A program made the translations under genes and the position numbers. From Datisca glomerata (lineage: Eukaryota; Streptophyta; Magnoliopsida; Cucurbitales; Datiscaceae): DNA of 64,000 nucleotides. Shown here piece by piece: positions 1 through 14,020 of this stretch. The notes below the pieces were generated by a model, which ran no database searches, was not told the origin of the DNA, and saw nothing but the letters and a program-made list of their open reading frames with translations. Each line of letters starts with the position of its first letter. The stretch's first letter is position 1. The stretch is from positions 658,731 to 722,730 of the forward strand of contig QANY01013163.1 of the NCBI GenBank assembly GCA_003255025.1, in the 5' to 3' direction.

Positions 1-1138
1 CGCTAAGTCAGCTTATGCTTTTAAAAGTATTGCCCTTTTGTAGCATTTTCACCCCTTTTTCACGCGGGTATATCATAGCATTTTCATGTTCTATGTTATT
101 AGACGATATCATAGCATTTTAGCCTGCTATAAATGGTGAATTAAAGCATTTATTTTCTCCTGGTATAAGTTCTATCATAGCATTATATAACTTACAAATA
201 CCTTCACATCTTGTAAAGTAAATTTAGAACAATTATTCATAACGTCAAATTTGAATACATGAAGCACATACATAGGTTTCATGTGAAGCATAACAGTACA
301 TAATATATTCATGTAGTTAACTTTCAATGGCTAATTCCTATATCCATTAATATTTCTGGTTAAATCTGTTCTCGTTGCTACAACATCTTAATAGCATTAA
401 CCTCAACTCATAAGCACAATATATTTTCATCCTTGCGATCTTTAACTCTAAGCTTCATTAAATTATTCCTAAGCCTAATTCAGATTAGAGTTGTCTCTCA
501 TTAGTTTTGGTCGATTGGTATATAAGGTGAGCATATATGCATATACTACTCATTAAATACTTAGATCTACAAGATATATGTATCCAAGTATCATTCAAAC
601 TATTTCCATTAAATCAAACATTTTCAGTATTTAATCTAACTTGTATTTTACTCGAGAGGGCTAGTCAAAATAGAAATTGAACATTAAGTCTCTTGAATGA
701 AATGCTAACATGAAATGAACAACAAAAACTTCATTAACCAGAAATAGCAACTTCAATGTTCATTACCCATACTAGCTTAAAAGTTTTAGCTCATATCCAT
801 GGTTATCTCGTAGAAAATGAGCTAAGATCCAGAAATACAGTAAGTAAATAAGGCTAACAAAGAAGAAAGAGAGAAGGGAATAAACTAATATAATTTTCTT
901 TATCTTCTTCACTGCTACCTTGCTTCCATTTTTGTCCTTACTAAAATGGATGTACTTTCCATTTAAAGATCCTCAGAATTAGGGCTTCATTCTTCTAGCA
1001 GCAACACGTGTCGAGTAACTACTACAATGGCGGGGACCAGAAAAGGTGCTGATGTCAGGGTGATAACTAACTCTGAGTGCACAAGTATCTTTTCTATTTT
1101 TAGCGCAAGTTGGACTACTCGACAAAACCTCTTGCTAA
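1..1138. other. AT-rich flank, no gene recognised
   Basis: This is AT-rich sequence with stop codons in all frames and no recognisable protein. Its right edge passes abruptly into the GA block after a short stretch of ordinary composition (about 970-1138). Two short frames there (near 987-1254) run into GA repeats and look fortuitous. The first 190 bases carry a repeated motif described separately. Confidence 0.6.
30..190. repeat. Short direct motif repeats, possible DNA-transposon subterminal region
   Basis: The motif ATCATAGCATTTT occurs three times (at 72, 108 and, one base changed, 173), with a shorter TAGCATTTTC at 41. Spacing is irregular, 30-65 bp. Clustered short motifs of this kind are typical of subterminal regions of CACTA-type transposons. 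The terminus itself would lie left of the window, so the assignment is only a guess. Confidence 0.3.
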
Positions 1139-3240
1139 GTGTGAGAGAGACTAAGAGAGAGAGAGAAATCGAGAGCGTAAGAGATAAGAGAGAGAAAGAG
1201 TATGAGAGAGAGGGATGCGAGAGAGGTGACACAATGGGGGGAGAGAGAGGGTGAGCGAGGGAGAGAGAGGGGGAGAATTAGAGAAAGTGGGAGAGAGAGA
1301 AAGAGAGGGAGAGAGATATATAGAGAGATAGGAAGAGAGAGAGATGGGAAAGAGATAATGTAAGAGAGTGATGGATAGAGAGAGTTGGAGAGAGAAAGAG
1401 AGAGAGAGATAGAGACTATGAGAGAGAGAAAGAGAGCGGGAGAAAATTGAGAGAGTTAGAGATAGAGAGTAAAAGAGAGAAATATAGAGAGTAAGAGAGA
1501 GAGAGCGAGAGAGAGAGAGAGCATGGGGAGAGTGAAAGAGTGAGAGTGAGAAAGAGTGGGAGACAGGGTGATAGAGAGAGGGGGAGAGATATAGAGAGAG
1601 ATAGAGAGTGATAGGGAGAGAGAGTGTGTGAGAGAGCGAGAGAGAGAGATAGAGAGAGAGAGAAAGAGCAAGTGAGAAAAGAGAGAGTCAGAGAGATAGA
1701 GAGAGAGGGAGAGAGTGTGTTTGTATGAGTGAGAATTGGAGGGAGAGGGGAGAGAGGGAGAGAGAGACATAGAAGAAGGGAGGGAGGAGGGAGAGAGAGA
1801 GAAAGATAGAGAGCGAGAGAATGTGAGAGAGTGGAACACAAACAGAGATGGAGAGAGAGAGGAGAGAGCGAGAGCGAGAGAGGGAGTGTATGAGAGTGAA
1901 AGTAAGAGAGAAAGAGAGATAGAGGGAGAGAGAGAGAAATAGAGACATAAATAGAGAGACAGAGAGAGAGAGAGTGAGAGAGAGTGAGAGATTGAGAGAA
2001 AGAGAGAGAGTAAGAGAAGGAGAGAGATAGAGCGAGAAATCAAAGCGTAAGAGTCAAAAAGAAAGAGAGAGAGTGTAAGAGAGAAATAGGGGATGCGAGA
2101 GAGTGGTAACACATTAGGGTGAGAGAAAGATTGAGAGGGAGAGAGTGTGTGAAAGAGAGAGAGAGGGAGAGAGAGAGAGAGAGAGAGTGAGAGAGAGAGG
2201 GGGCAAGAGAGAGAGACTAAGAGAGAGAGAAACCGATAAGACAAGAGATAAAAAGAGAGAGTGAGAGAGGGAGGATGTGAGAGAGTGGTGACATACTGGG
2301 GAGAGAGAGATAAATAGAATGAGTGGGAGTGAGAGAGAGAGAGTGAGATAGAGAAGGAGAAAGAGCGGGAGAGTGTGTGTGTATGAGAGAGGGAGACAAA
2401 GAAATAAAGAAAGAGTGAGAGAGCGAGAAAGAGGGAGAGGGAGAGAGAGAGTAGGGGAGGGGGGAGCAGGGGGAGAGAGAGAGATAGCGGGAGAAGAGAG
2501 AGTGTGGGAGAGAGAAAGAGAGAGAGCGTGAGAGTGCGGGAGAGAGAAAGAGAGAGAGCGCGAGAGTGAGTGAGAGAGAGGAGAGAGAGAAAGAGCGAAA
2601 GAGTGAGTGTGAGAAAGGGGGCAGAGAGTGAAAAAGAGAGAGAGATAAGGAGAGAGAGAGAGAGGGAGGAAGATTTATATAAATATACATATATTAGATA
2701 GAGATACACAAAAAGAGTAAGAGAGAGAGAGAGAGCACGAGAGAGAGCGAGAGAGAAAGTATGTGTGAGAGAGAGAGAGAGAGAGGGAGAGTGATAGAGA
2801 GCGGAGAGAAGGAGAGAGTAAGAGAGGGGGAGCAGGAGAGAGAAAGAGGGTGAAGGAGATGGAGGCAGATATATATATACATATATTAGAGAGAGAGTGA
2901 GTGATAGAGAGATAGAGAAAGTAAGAGAGGGAGAGAGATAGTGAGAGAGAGTGTGTGTGTGTATGTGTGAGAGAGAGAGAGAGACCAGGAGAGAGTAAGA
3001 GAGAGGGAGTAGGAGAGAGAGAGGGGGAGAGAGGGTAAGAGAGAGAGGGAAGTATATATATATATGAGAGTAGGAGAGAGAGAAAGAGGAGAGAGAAGGA
3101 AAATGAGAGAGAGTGAGAGAGAAGAGAGAGTGAGAGAGAAAGAGATAAAGAGAGAGAGAGAGATAGCGAGAGAATGAGTGTGTGTGAGAGAGAGGGGGGA
3201 GAGAGGGAAAAAATAAGAGAGTGTGAGAATGAGAGAAAGC

Positions 3241-3271
<31 letters not shown>

Positions 3272-4440
3272 GGAGAGGGAGACATGGGAAGATATATATA
3301 TATATACATACATATATTAGAGGGAAAGTGAGACTGAGAGAGACAAATAGATTGACAGAGAGAGAGCGAGAGCTAGAGAATGAGAGAGTGATAGAGAGAC
3401 AGAGAGAGAGTAGGATAGGGACAGAGATAGTGAGAGAGAGGAGAGAGATATAAAGAGAATGAAAGAGAGAGAGAGCAGGGGAGAGAGAGAGGTAGTGAGA
3501 GAGAGCATGAGTGAGTAAGAGAGAGGGAGCAGGAGAGCGAGAGAGGCATGGAAAAAGAGAGCGAGAGAGAGAGAGAAAGAGATACACAGACATAGTGAGC
3601 AAGAGAGAGAGAATGAGATAGGGAGAGAGAGCTAGAGTGAAAGTGAGTGATAGACACATAGAGAGAGAAGAGGGAGGGAGAGAGTGAGAGTGTGGAGAGA
3701 GACATAAAGAGGGATAGAGAGCAAGAGAGAGAGAAGGAGAGGGAGAGAGAGGAGATAGAGAGAGAGAGATATATACAGCAAGATATATAGAGAGAGATAT
3801 ATAGAGAGAGTGAGAGACTGAGTGTGAGAGAGAGAAGGGGGATGGAGAGTGAGCAAAATTGAAAGAGTTAGAGAACGAGAGAGAGAGAGAGAGAGAGAGC
3901 AACAGAAAGGGGAGAGAGAGTGAGAGAGACAGAGAGACAAGCGGACAGAAAGAGAGAGGGAGATAAAGAGAGAGTGAGAGAGAAATTGATGTAGGGATAT
4001 GGAGAGAGTAGGAGAGGGAGAGAGACAGTGAGAGAGGGGGGAGAGAGAGAAAGAAAGAGAGAGAGGGAGTGGGGGGAGAGAGAGAAAGAGTGGGAGAGAG
4101 AGTAAGATAGGGAGAGGGAGACAACAAGAGAGAGAGATAAAGTGAGAGAGATTGATGCAGAGATAGATTGAGAGTGAATAGGAGAGGGAGGGAGATATGA
4201 GAGAGGAGAGAGAGAGAGAGAGTTGGGGAGAGAGGGGGAGCAAGAGTGAGAGAGAGAGTATGAGAGATAGAGAGTGAGAGAGAGAAAGAGAGCGTGAGAG
4301 AGATATATAGAGAGAGAATGAGCATGTTAGAGAGAGGGGGAAGGAGAGAGAGCAAAAATGAGAGAGTGAGAGTATGAGACAGAGAGAAGGTGAGAGTAAG
4401 AGAGAGGGAGCATGAGAGAGAGATAGATAGAGAGAGGGAG

Positions 4441-5345
4441 GAAGATATATATATATATATATATATATATTAGAGATAGATATAGAGAGAGACATCAGGA
4501 GAGAGAGAATGAGATAGTAAGAGAGACAGAGGAGGGGGAGAGAGTGAAAGAGAGTGAAGAGAGAGAAAGAATGAGAGAGAGAGAAGAGATAGTAGGAGAG
4601 GGGGAGTGAACGAGAGTGAGGAGAGAGAGAGAGAGAAAGAGAGGGAAAGAGAGAGAGGGGGAGAGAGAGTGAGCGAGAGAGAGAGAGAGAGAATGTGTGG
4701 GAGAGGGAGACTGAGGTATAAAGGAAGAGTGAGAGAGAGAGGGAGAAGAGATAGTAGGAGAGGGGGAGTGAACAAGAGTGAGGAGAGAGAGAAAGAGAGG
4801 GAAAGAGAGAGAGTGAGCGAGAGAGAGAAAGTGTGGGAGAAGGAGATTGGGTATAAAGGAAGAGTGAGAGAGAGAGAACGACAGAAATGAGATAGAGAGA
4901 GAACGACAGAAATGAGAGCGAGAGAGCGAGAGAGTGAGTGTGAGAGAAGGGGAGGAGAGAGAGTGAGAGAGAGAAAGTGAGAGAGAGATAGAGTGATGGA
5001 TGAGGATATATATATATATATTAGAGATAGATACAAAGAGAGACATCAGGAGAGAGAGAATGAGATAGTAAGAGAGAGAAGAGAGGGAGAGAGTGAAGAG
5101 AGAGAAAGAGAAGGAAAGAGAGAGAGAGAGAGAAGAGATAGTAGCAGATGGGGGAGAGAACGAGAGTGAGGAGAGAAAGAAAGAGAGGGAAAGAGAGAGA
5201 GGGGGAGAGAGAGTGAGCGAGAGAGAGAGAGAAAGTGAGGGAGAGGGAGACTGAGGTATAAAGGAAGAGAGAGAGAGAGAGAGCGAGAGAGAGTGTGTGA
5301 GAGAGGGGGAGCGAGTGAGAGTGATAAAGAGAGAGTGAGAGAGAG
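4441..5345 (+). repeat. ~560-bp segmental duplication inside GA block
   Basis: Two copies of one arrangement follow AT islands at 4441 and 5004. Each runs through TAGAGATAGATA, a shared ACATCAGGAGAGAGAGAATG segment and GATAGTAAGAGAG. A further sub-unit begins GAGATAGTAGGAGAGGGG and ends near GAGGTATAAAGGAAGAG. It appears three times (about 4583, 4747 and 5135). Specific non-GA words repeated in the same order show segment copying rather than independent slippage. Confidence 0.7.
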
Positions 5346-8212
5346 TGAGAGATAAGGAGAGAGAGGGAGGAAGATATATATAAATATACATATAATGGAT
5401 AGAGATAAACAAAGAGAGTAAGAGAGAGAGCATGAGAGATAGAGATAGAGAGTATGAGAGAGAGAGAGAAAGAGAGTGATAGAGGGGAGAGAGAGAGAAG
5501 AGCAGAGTAAGAGAGAGGGAGCATGAGAGAGAGAGGATGAGAGAGATGGAGGAATATATATAAATTAGAGAGAGAGTGAGAGTGAGAGAGGGTGTGTGAG
5601 TGATAGAAAGACAGAGAGACAAAGAGAGTAAGAGAGGGAGAGAGATAGTGAGTGAGAGAAAGAGAGAGAGAGTGTGTGTGTGAGAGAGAGAGAGAGCAGG
5701 AAAGAGCAGGAAAGAGAAAGAGAGGGAGCAGGAGAGTGAGAGTGAGAGAGGCAGAGAGAAAGAGAGAGAGGGAAGGATATATATAGTAGAGAGAGAGTAA
5801 GAGATAGTGAGTAGGAGAAAGAGAGAATGAGAGAGTTAGAGAGACAGGGAGAGAGAGGGAGATATATATATATATATACATATATTAGAGAGATACATAG
5901 AGAGAGGAAGAGAGAGTGAGTAGGAGAGAGAGAATGAGATAGTTAGAGAGAGGGGGAGAGAGTAACAGAGAGTGATAGAGAAAGAAAGAGAGATAAAGAG
6001 AGTGAGAGAGAGGGAGAAGGAGAGGGAGAGGGAGAGGGAGTGAGAGAGAGGAGAGAGAGAAAAAGAGTAGGAAAGGGAGGGAGAGAGTTAGAGTGAGGAG
6101 AGAGAGACAAAGTGAGGGAGAGCAAGAAAGAGTGATAGAGAGAGAAAGGAGAGAGAAGTAGAGAGAGTTAGAGAGAGGAGAGAGAGAAAGAGATAAAGAG
6201 AGAGGAAGAGAGAGAGAGTGAGTGAGAGAATGAGTGTGTGAGAGAGGGGGTGGGAGAGAGGGAAAAAATGAGAGCGTGTGAGAATGAGAGAGCGAGAGAG
6301 AGGGAGAGAGAAAGAGATAGAGAGAAATTGAGAGAGAAAGGGAGAGTGAAAGAGACAGAGAGAAAGAGAGAGAGAGAAATTGAGAGAGACTGAGAGATGG
6401 AGAGACATAGAGAGAAAAAGAGAGTAGGACAGGAAAAGCGATTGTGAGAGAGAGGTGAGAGAGCTAGAGAGAGAGAGAGAGAGACGAGGGAAGATATTAT
6501 ATATGTGTGTCTGTGTACATATATTAGCGAGAGATAGAGAGACAGAGACAGAGAGAGTAGGATAGGGACATAGATAGTTAGAGAGGGGAAATAGATATAA
6601 AGAGAATGAGAGAGAGAGAGAGCGGGGGAGACTGATAGTGAGTGAGAGAGACCAGGAGAGAGTAAGAGAGAGGGAGTAGGAGAGCGAAAGAGGATGGGAG
6701 AGAGGGACAGAGAGAGAAAGTGATATAGAGAGGTAGAGATACATAGAGAGAGTAAGCAGGAGATACACAGACATAGTGAGAGTGTGTGTGAGAGAGAGAG
6801 CAAGAGAAAGTAAGAGAGAGGGAGCATGAGAATGAGAGAGGGAGAGAGAAAGAGAGAGAGAGAGAGCGAGAGAGAGGGAAGGATATATATATATATATAT
6901 ATATTAGAGCGAGTATAAGAAAATGTGTAGGAGACAGAGAGAATAAGGGTGTTAGAGAGAGAGGGAGAGATAGGGAGGAAGATATATATATATATATATA
7001 TAATTAGAGAGAGATACATGGAGAGCGGAAGAGAGAGTGAGCAGGAGAGAGAGAATGAGATAGTTAGAGAGAGGGGAAGAGAGAGTGAAAGAGAGTGATA
7101 AAGAGAGAGAGAAGAGAGAGTCGGAGAGGGAGGAGAGAGAGAGACAAAGTGAGGGAGAGAGAGAAAGAGAGATAGAGAGAGGGAATAGAGAGGGGGAGAG
7201 AAGGAGAGGGAGATGGAGTTAGAGAGAGGAGAGAGAGAGGGAAAGAGATAGATATAGAAGGAGAAGGAGAGGGAGAGAGAGGAGATAGAGGAGAGAGAGT
7301 AGGAGAGGGAGGGAGAGAGTGAGAGTGAGGAAAGAGAGACAAAGTGAGGGAGTGAGAGAAAGAGTGATAGAGAGAGAAGAGAGAGGAGAGAGAAGTAGAG
7401 GGGGAAAGAGTTAGAGAGAAGAGAGAGAGAAAGAGATAAAGAGAGAGAAATAGAGAGAGAGTGAGCATGAGAATGAGTGTGTGAGAGAAAGGGGGAGGGA
7501 AAGAGGGTAAAAATGAGAGAGTGTGAGAACGAGAGAGCGCAAGAGAGAGAGGAAGAGAGAAAGAGAGAGAGAATAAGAGAGAGAGTGGGTGTGATGGAGA
7601 GACATAGAGAGAAAGAAAGAGTAGGAGAGGAAGAGAGATTGTGAGAGAGAGGAGAGAGAGAGACGGAGGAAGATATATATATGTATATATACACATATAT
7701 TAGAGAGTGTGTGTGTGTGTGTGTGAGACTGAGAGAGACAGACAGATAGAATGACAGAGAGAGACAAAGAGAGAGCGAGACAGAGAAAGAGAGTGTGATA
7801 GAGAGACACAGAGAAAGAGAGAGAGAGACAGAGAGAGAGAGTAGGAAAGGGACAGAGATAGTGGGAGAGAGAGGAGGGAGATATAAAGAGAATGAGAAGA
7901 GCAGGGGAGAGAGAGAATGAGTGAGAGAGAGCATGAGAGAGTAAAAGAGAGGGAGCAACATACACAGACATAATGAGAGAGGCTGAGAGAGAGGGAGAGA
8001 GAGTGATAGAGAGAGATAGAGATACACAGAGAGAGTGAGCTGGACATACACAGACATAATGAGAGAGTGTGTGTGAGAGAGAGCAGGTGAAAGTGAGAAA
8101 GAGGGAGCATGAGAGTAAGAGAGAGAGGGGGAGAGAGATTAAGAGAGAGAGAGAAAGAGCGAGAGAGAAAGAGAGCGAGAGAGAGAGAGAGTGAAGGATA
8201 TATATATATATA

Positions 8213-8230
8213 NNNNNNNNNNNNNNNNNN
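8213..8230. other. Assembly gap (18 N) inside an AT run
   Basis: Eighteen undetermined bases sit inside a long alternating AT tract, with TATATATA on both sides. A second single N occurs at 11750, also at the end of an AT run. True AT-run lengths here are unknown, and local collapse or mis-joining is possible. Confidence 0.98.
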
Positions 8231-8274
<44 letters not shown>

Positions 8275-10067
8275 GAGATGCATAGAGAGAGTAAGACAAA
8301 GTGAGCAGGAGAAAGAGGGAATGGGAGAGTTAGAGAGAAAGGGAGAGAGATGGAGGAAGATATAAATATATATACATATATTAGAGAGAGATACATAGAG
8401 GGAGGTAGAAAGAGTGAGTAGAAGAGAGAGAATGTGATTGTTAGAGAGAGAGGGAGAGAGTGAAAGAGAGTGATAGAGAGAAGAGAGAGTCGAAGAGAGA
8501 GGAGAGAGAGACAATGTGACAGAGAGGGTGAAAGAGAGATAGAGAGGGGAGAGGGACAGGGGAGAGAAGGAGAGGGGGAGAGAGTGAGAGTGAGGAGAGA
8601 GAGAAAAAGAGATAAAGAGAGAGAGAGAAGGAGAAGGAGAGGGAGAGAGAGAATGAGAGAGGGGAGAGAAAGAGAGAGTAGGAGAGGGAGGGAGAGAGTG
8701 AAAGTGAGGAGAGGGAGGGAGAGTGAGGGAGAGAGAGAAAGAGTGATAATGAGAGGAGAGAGAGAGGAGAGATAAGTAGAGGAAGAGGGAGTTAGAGAGA
8801 GGAAAAAGAGGAAAGAGAGAAAGAGATAAAGAGAGAGAAAGAGAGAGTGTGTGTGTGTGTGTGTGTGAGAGAGAGTGAGTGTGCGAGAGAGAGGGGGAGG
8901 GGGAGAGGGTAAAAATGAGAGAGTGTGAGAACGAGAGGGAGAGAGAGGGAGAGAGAAAGAAAGAGAGAGACTGAGAGAGAGTGAGTGAGAGAGAGTGATG
9001 GAGAGACATAGAGAGAAAGAGAGAGTAGGAGAGGAAGATAGATTGTGAGAGAGAGGAGAGAGAGAGGTGGGAGAGAGATATAGGAACATATATATATACA
9101 TATATTAGAGAGTTAGTCTGTGAGACTAAGAGAGAAAGACGGATAGAATGACAGATAGAGAGACAAAGAGAGAGTGAGACAAAGAAAGAGAGAGTGATAG
9201 AGAGACAGAGAGAGAGGGAGCATGGGAGCGAGAGTGGCTAGGAGAGAGGGAGAGAGAGGAGAGTGATAGAGAGAGATACACAGTTAGAGTGAGCAGGAGA
9301 TACACAGACAGAGTGAGCAAGATACACAGACAAAGTGAGCAAGAGAGAGAGTGATAGAGGGAGAGAGAGATAGTGAAAGTGAGTGACAAAACTAGAGAGA
9401 GGGAAGAAAGGGGAGACAAATATATGTACATATATATATATATAGAGTGAGATCGAGAGAGTGAGTATGTGAGAGAGAGAGAAAGAGAGAGAGAGAGAGC
9501 GAGAGCGAGAGAGTGAGTATGTGAGAGAGAGGGGGGGGAGGGAGAGAGAGTGAGAGAACGATAGAGAGAGAGAGAGATAACGGTAAAGAGAGAGAGATAG
9601 CAGGATAGAGTAGAAGAGAGGGAGCATGAAAGAGACATAGAGAAAGAGATAGGGAGATATATATATTTATATTAGAGAGAAATACATAGAGGGAGTAAGA
9701 GAGAGATAGAATGAGATAGAGAATGTGAGAGTAAGATTGGGAGATGAGGAGAGTGAGGGAGAGAGAGAACGAGAGAGAGAGTGATAGAGAGGAGAAAGAG
9801 AGAGCCAGAGAGAGTCAGAGAGAAGGAGGAAGTGAGAGTGGGAGAGAGAGAGAAGGTGCATAGGAGAGTGAGAGAGAGAGAGAGAAAGAGAGAATGAGGA
9901 AGATATATATATATATAGACACACATATATTGGAGAAGATACTCAGAGGGAGTAAGAGAGAGGGATCGAGAGAGCGATATATATATATATATATATAGGA
10001 GAGTGGGGGAGAGAGAGTGATAGAGAGAGAGATAGAGAGTGTGTGTGAGAAAAAGAGATTGAGAGAT

Positions 10068-10110
<43 letters not shown>

Positions 10111-10173
10111 GAGAGAAAGTGTAAGAGTATGAGAGAGTAAGTGAGAGAGAGTAAGTGAAAGAGAGGATGAGAC

Positions 10174-10204
<31 letters not shown>

Positions 10205-10576
10205 AGAAAATGAAAGAGAGAGAGTATGAGAGCGAAAGAGACAGAGATAGAGAGAGAGTGGGAGAGAGAGAGGATTTGTGAGAGAGAGCGAGAGAGAGAG
10301 AGGACATAAAGAAGAGAGAGAGAGCAAGACTGAGAGAGAGAAAGAGAGACATATAGAGTGAGAGGGAGAGATAGAGACAGAGAGAGCATGAGAGAGTAGA
10401 AGAGAGGGAGGATGACAGAAAGTTAGATAGATAGATAGATAGATAAATAGATATATAGATAGATAGAGAGATAGAGAGGGGGGAGGATAGAGAATGGGAG
10501 AGTAAGAGAGATAGTGAGGGATTGAGACAGAGAGAAAAAGAAAGAGTGAGAGAGAGAGAGATATAGGGCGAGAGTG

Positions 10577-10612
<36 letters not shown>

Positions 10613-11884
10613 AGGGAGAAACATAAAGAGAGAGAAAGAGTAGGATAGGGAGAGCGACAGTGAGAGATATGAGAGAGAGAGAGAGAGAAGAGAAAGAGAG
10701 AGACAGACAAACTGAGAGACTAAGAAACTGAGAGAGGGGGAAGACATATATATGCATAGAGAGAGATATTTTGAGAGGGGGAGATAGAGAGAGAGAGTGA
10801 GTGAGTGTGTGTGTGAGAGAAGGGGGAGGGAGAGAAAGCGAAAATGAGAGAGTGAGAGAATGAGAGAGATAGAAAGAGAGATAGGTTGTGACAAAGAGGA
10901 GAGATAGAGAAAGAGAGAGTGAGAGAATAAGGGAAAGAGAGAGAGGGAGAGAGAGTGGGGGAGAGTGAGAGTGTGTGTGTGTGTGAGAGAGAAAGAAACC
11001 GAGAGAAAGAGAGAAAATGAGAGAGTGAGAGAATGAGAAAGAGAGTGAGAGAGAGAAAGAGAGTAGAAAGAGTAAGAGAGGGAGGGAGAGAGTGACAGTG
11101 AGTAGAGAGAGAAAGAGAGGGGAGAGATAGAGAGAGAAAGAGAGGGGAGAGATAGAGAGAGAAAGAGAGGGAAAGAGAGAAAGAGAGGCGAGAGATAGAG
11201 AGAGAAAGAGAGGGAGAGAGAGAAAGAGAGGGAGAGAGAGAAAGAGAGGGAGAGAGAGAAAGACAGGGGAGAGATAGAGAGAAAGAAAGGGGATAGAGAG
11301 AGAGAGCGAGAGAGAATGTGTTTGTGTGTGAGGGAGACAGAGAGATAAACATAGAGAGAGAAAGAGAGCGAGAGAGTGAGTGTGTGAGAGGGAAAGAGAG
11401 TGATAGAGAAAGAGAGTGTGAGGGAGAGATTGAGGTGAGACAGAGAGTGAGTGAAAGAGAGTTAGAGAGACAGAGAGGAGAGAGTGTTGGAGATGGATGA
11501 AGAGAGTGAGAGATGGGAGTGGGAGAGAAAGAAAGGGAGTAAGAGAGAGCAAGAGATAGACAAATATAAAGAGAGTGTGTGTGTGTGTGTGTGTTAGAAA
11601 GGGAGATAGAGAAAGTAAAGAAAGAGTGAGATAGAGAGAGAGAGCAAGCGAGAGAGAAAGTGTCAGTGAGAGAGGGAGACAAAGAGATAAAGGAAGAGTG
11701 AGAGAGAAAGTGGCTGAGAGATAGGATGGGACATATATATATATATATANGAAGACAAAGAAGAGAGAGTGAGAGTGAGAGAGATAGAGAGCGAGAGAGA
11801 GACATAGAGAGAGAGCGTTAGAGAGAGAGAGAGAGCAGGAGAGAGGGAGCATGAAAGAGAGATAAATAAAGAGAGAGAGATAGG

Positions 11885-14020
11885 AAGATATATATATATA
11901 TATTAGATAGAGATACACAGAGAGAGAGCATGAGAGATTGAATGAGAGAGTAAGAGATAGAGAGAGTGAGAGGAGAGGGAGATAGAGAGATTGAAAGAGC
12001 ATGACAGGAAGAAAGGGAGAGAGGAGAGAGTAGGAGAGGGAGGGAGAAAGTGAGAAAGGAGAGCGAGATAGAAAGAGATAGAGAGATAGAGAGAGAGAAT
12101 GAGAGAGAGTAGGAGAGGGAGAGATATAATGAGAGAGAGGAGAGAGAAAGAGAGAGGGAGAGATATAATGAGGAAAGGAGAGAGAAAGAGCGAAAGAGTA
12201 GAGAGAGACTGAGAGAGACTGAGAGAGACGTGAGACAAATATATATATATATATATGGAGAGAGAGGTTGAGAATGTAAGAGAGAGAGTATGAGAGGGTG
12301 CGAGAGAGGGAAAGTTAACCAGAGAGAGAGAGTAGGAGAGGGAGATAGATAATGAGAGGGGAGAGAGAGAATGCGAGAGAGAGAGAGATAGGGACAGAGA
12401 TGGAGGAATATATATATATACACAAATTTTAGACAGAGATACATAGAGAGTAAAAGAGAGAGCAGAGAAGAGAGAGTATGAGAGAGTAACAGATAGAGAG
12501 AGAGAGAGTTTGAAAGAGAGTGATAGAGAGAAAGGGAGAGAGTGAGAGAGAGAGTGGAGGGAGTAAAAGAGGGAGGGAGGGAGTGAGAAAGGGGATAGAG
12601 AGAGAAAGAGCAAGATAAAGAATAAACGAGAAAGAGAGAGTGTGAGAGAGCAAGAGGGAGAGTGAGAGGGAGAGAGAGAGGGAGTAAGAGTGAGAGAGAG
12701 TGGGAGAGACAATGAGAGAGGGAGAGAGTGATAAAGAGGAGAGAGTGAGAGAGAGAGAGTAAGACAAAGAAGAGAGAGTAAGAGTGAGAGAGATAGAGAG
12801 AGTAAGACAAAGAAGAGAGAGTAAGAGTGAGAGAGATAGAGAGAGAGTGAGAGAGAGACATAGAGAGAGAGCATTAGAGATAGAGAGAGAGAGCAGGAGA
12901 GAGTAGGAGAGAGGGAGCATGAAAGAGAGATAATTAAAGCGAGAGAGAGAGATAGGAAGATATATATATTAGATAGAGATACACAGAGAGAGTAAGAGAG
13001 AGAGCAGGAGAGATAGAATGAGAGAGTAAGAGATAGAGAGTGAGAGGAGAGGGAGAGAGAGAGAGATTGAAAGAGCGTGATATGAAGAAAGGGAGAGAGA
13101 GGAGAGAGTATAAGAGGGAGGGAGAAAGTGAGAAAGGTGAGCGAGAGAGAAAGAGAGAGAGAGAGATAGAGAGAGAATGAGAGAGAGTAGGAGAGGGAGA
13201 GATATAATGAGAGAGATGAGAGAGAAAGAGAGGGGGAGATATAATGAGGAGTGGAGAGAGAAAGAGCGAGAGAGTAGAGAGAGAGACTGAAAGACTGAGA
13301 GAGACGTGGACAAATATATGTACATATATATATAGAGAGAGAGAGATTGAGAATGTAAGAGAGGGAGTATGAGAGGGTGCGAGAGAGGGAAAGAGACCCA
13401 GAGAGAGAGAGTAGGATAGGGAGATAGATAATGAGAGGGGAGAGAGAGAATGCGAGAGAGAGAGATAGGGAGAGAGAGGGAGGAATATATATATATATAT
13501 ATATATATAAATTTTAGACAGAGATACATAGAGAGAGTAAGAGAGAGAGCGGAGAAGAGAGAGTATGAGAGAGTAACAGACAGAGAGTGATAGAGAGAGA
13601 GAGAGAAGAGAGAGTGATAGAGAGAGAGAAGAGAGATTGAAAGAGAGTGATAGAGAGAGAGAGGGAGAGAGTGAGAGAGAAAGTGTGGAGGGAGTAAGAG
13701 AGGGAGGGAGGGAGGGAGAAATGGGATAGAGAGAGAAATAGCAAGAGAAAGAATGAGCCAGAAAGAGAGAGTGAGAGGGAGAGGGAGAGGGAGAGAGAGA
13801 CAGAGAGAGTAAGAGTGAGAGAGAGAGAGAGGGAGAGAGAATGAGAGAGAGTGTGTGTGTGATAGAGAGGAGAGAGTGAGAGAGAGGGAGCAAGGGAGGG
13901 AGAGAGAAGGAGGAAGATATATATATATATATTAGAGAGAGATTCACAAAGGGAGTAAAACAGAGAGTTAGAGATAGAGTGAGTGAGAGAAAAATATAGA
14001 GGAGAGAGAGTGAAAGAGAG
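11885..14020 (+). repeat. ~1.07-kb higher-order tandem duplication in GA block
   Basis: Three landmarks repeat in the same order and spacing. They are an AT island followed by TTAGATAGAGATACACAGAG (11885 and 12955), an island preceded by GACGTG and CAAATATAT (about 12235 and 13305), and an island ending in AAATTTTAGACAGAGATACA (about 12420 and 13505). Offsets are about 1070 bp each. A shortened third copy can be traced near 15850-16380. Confidence 0.75.
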
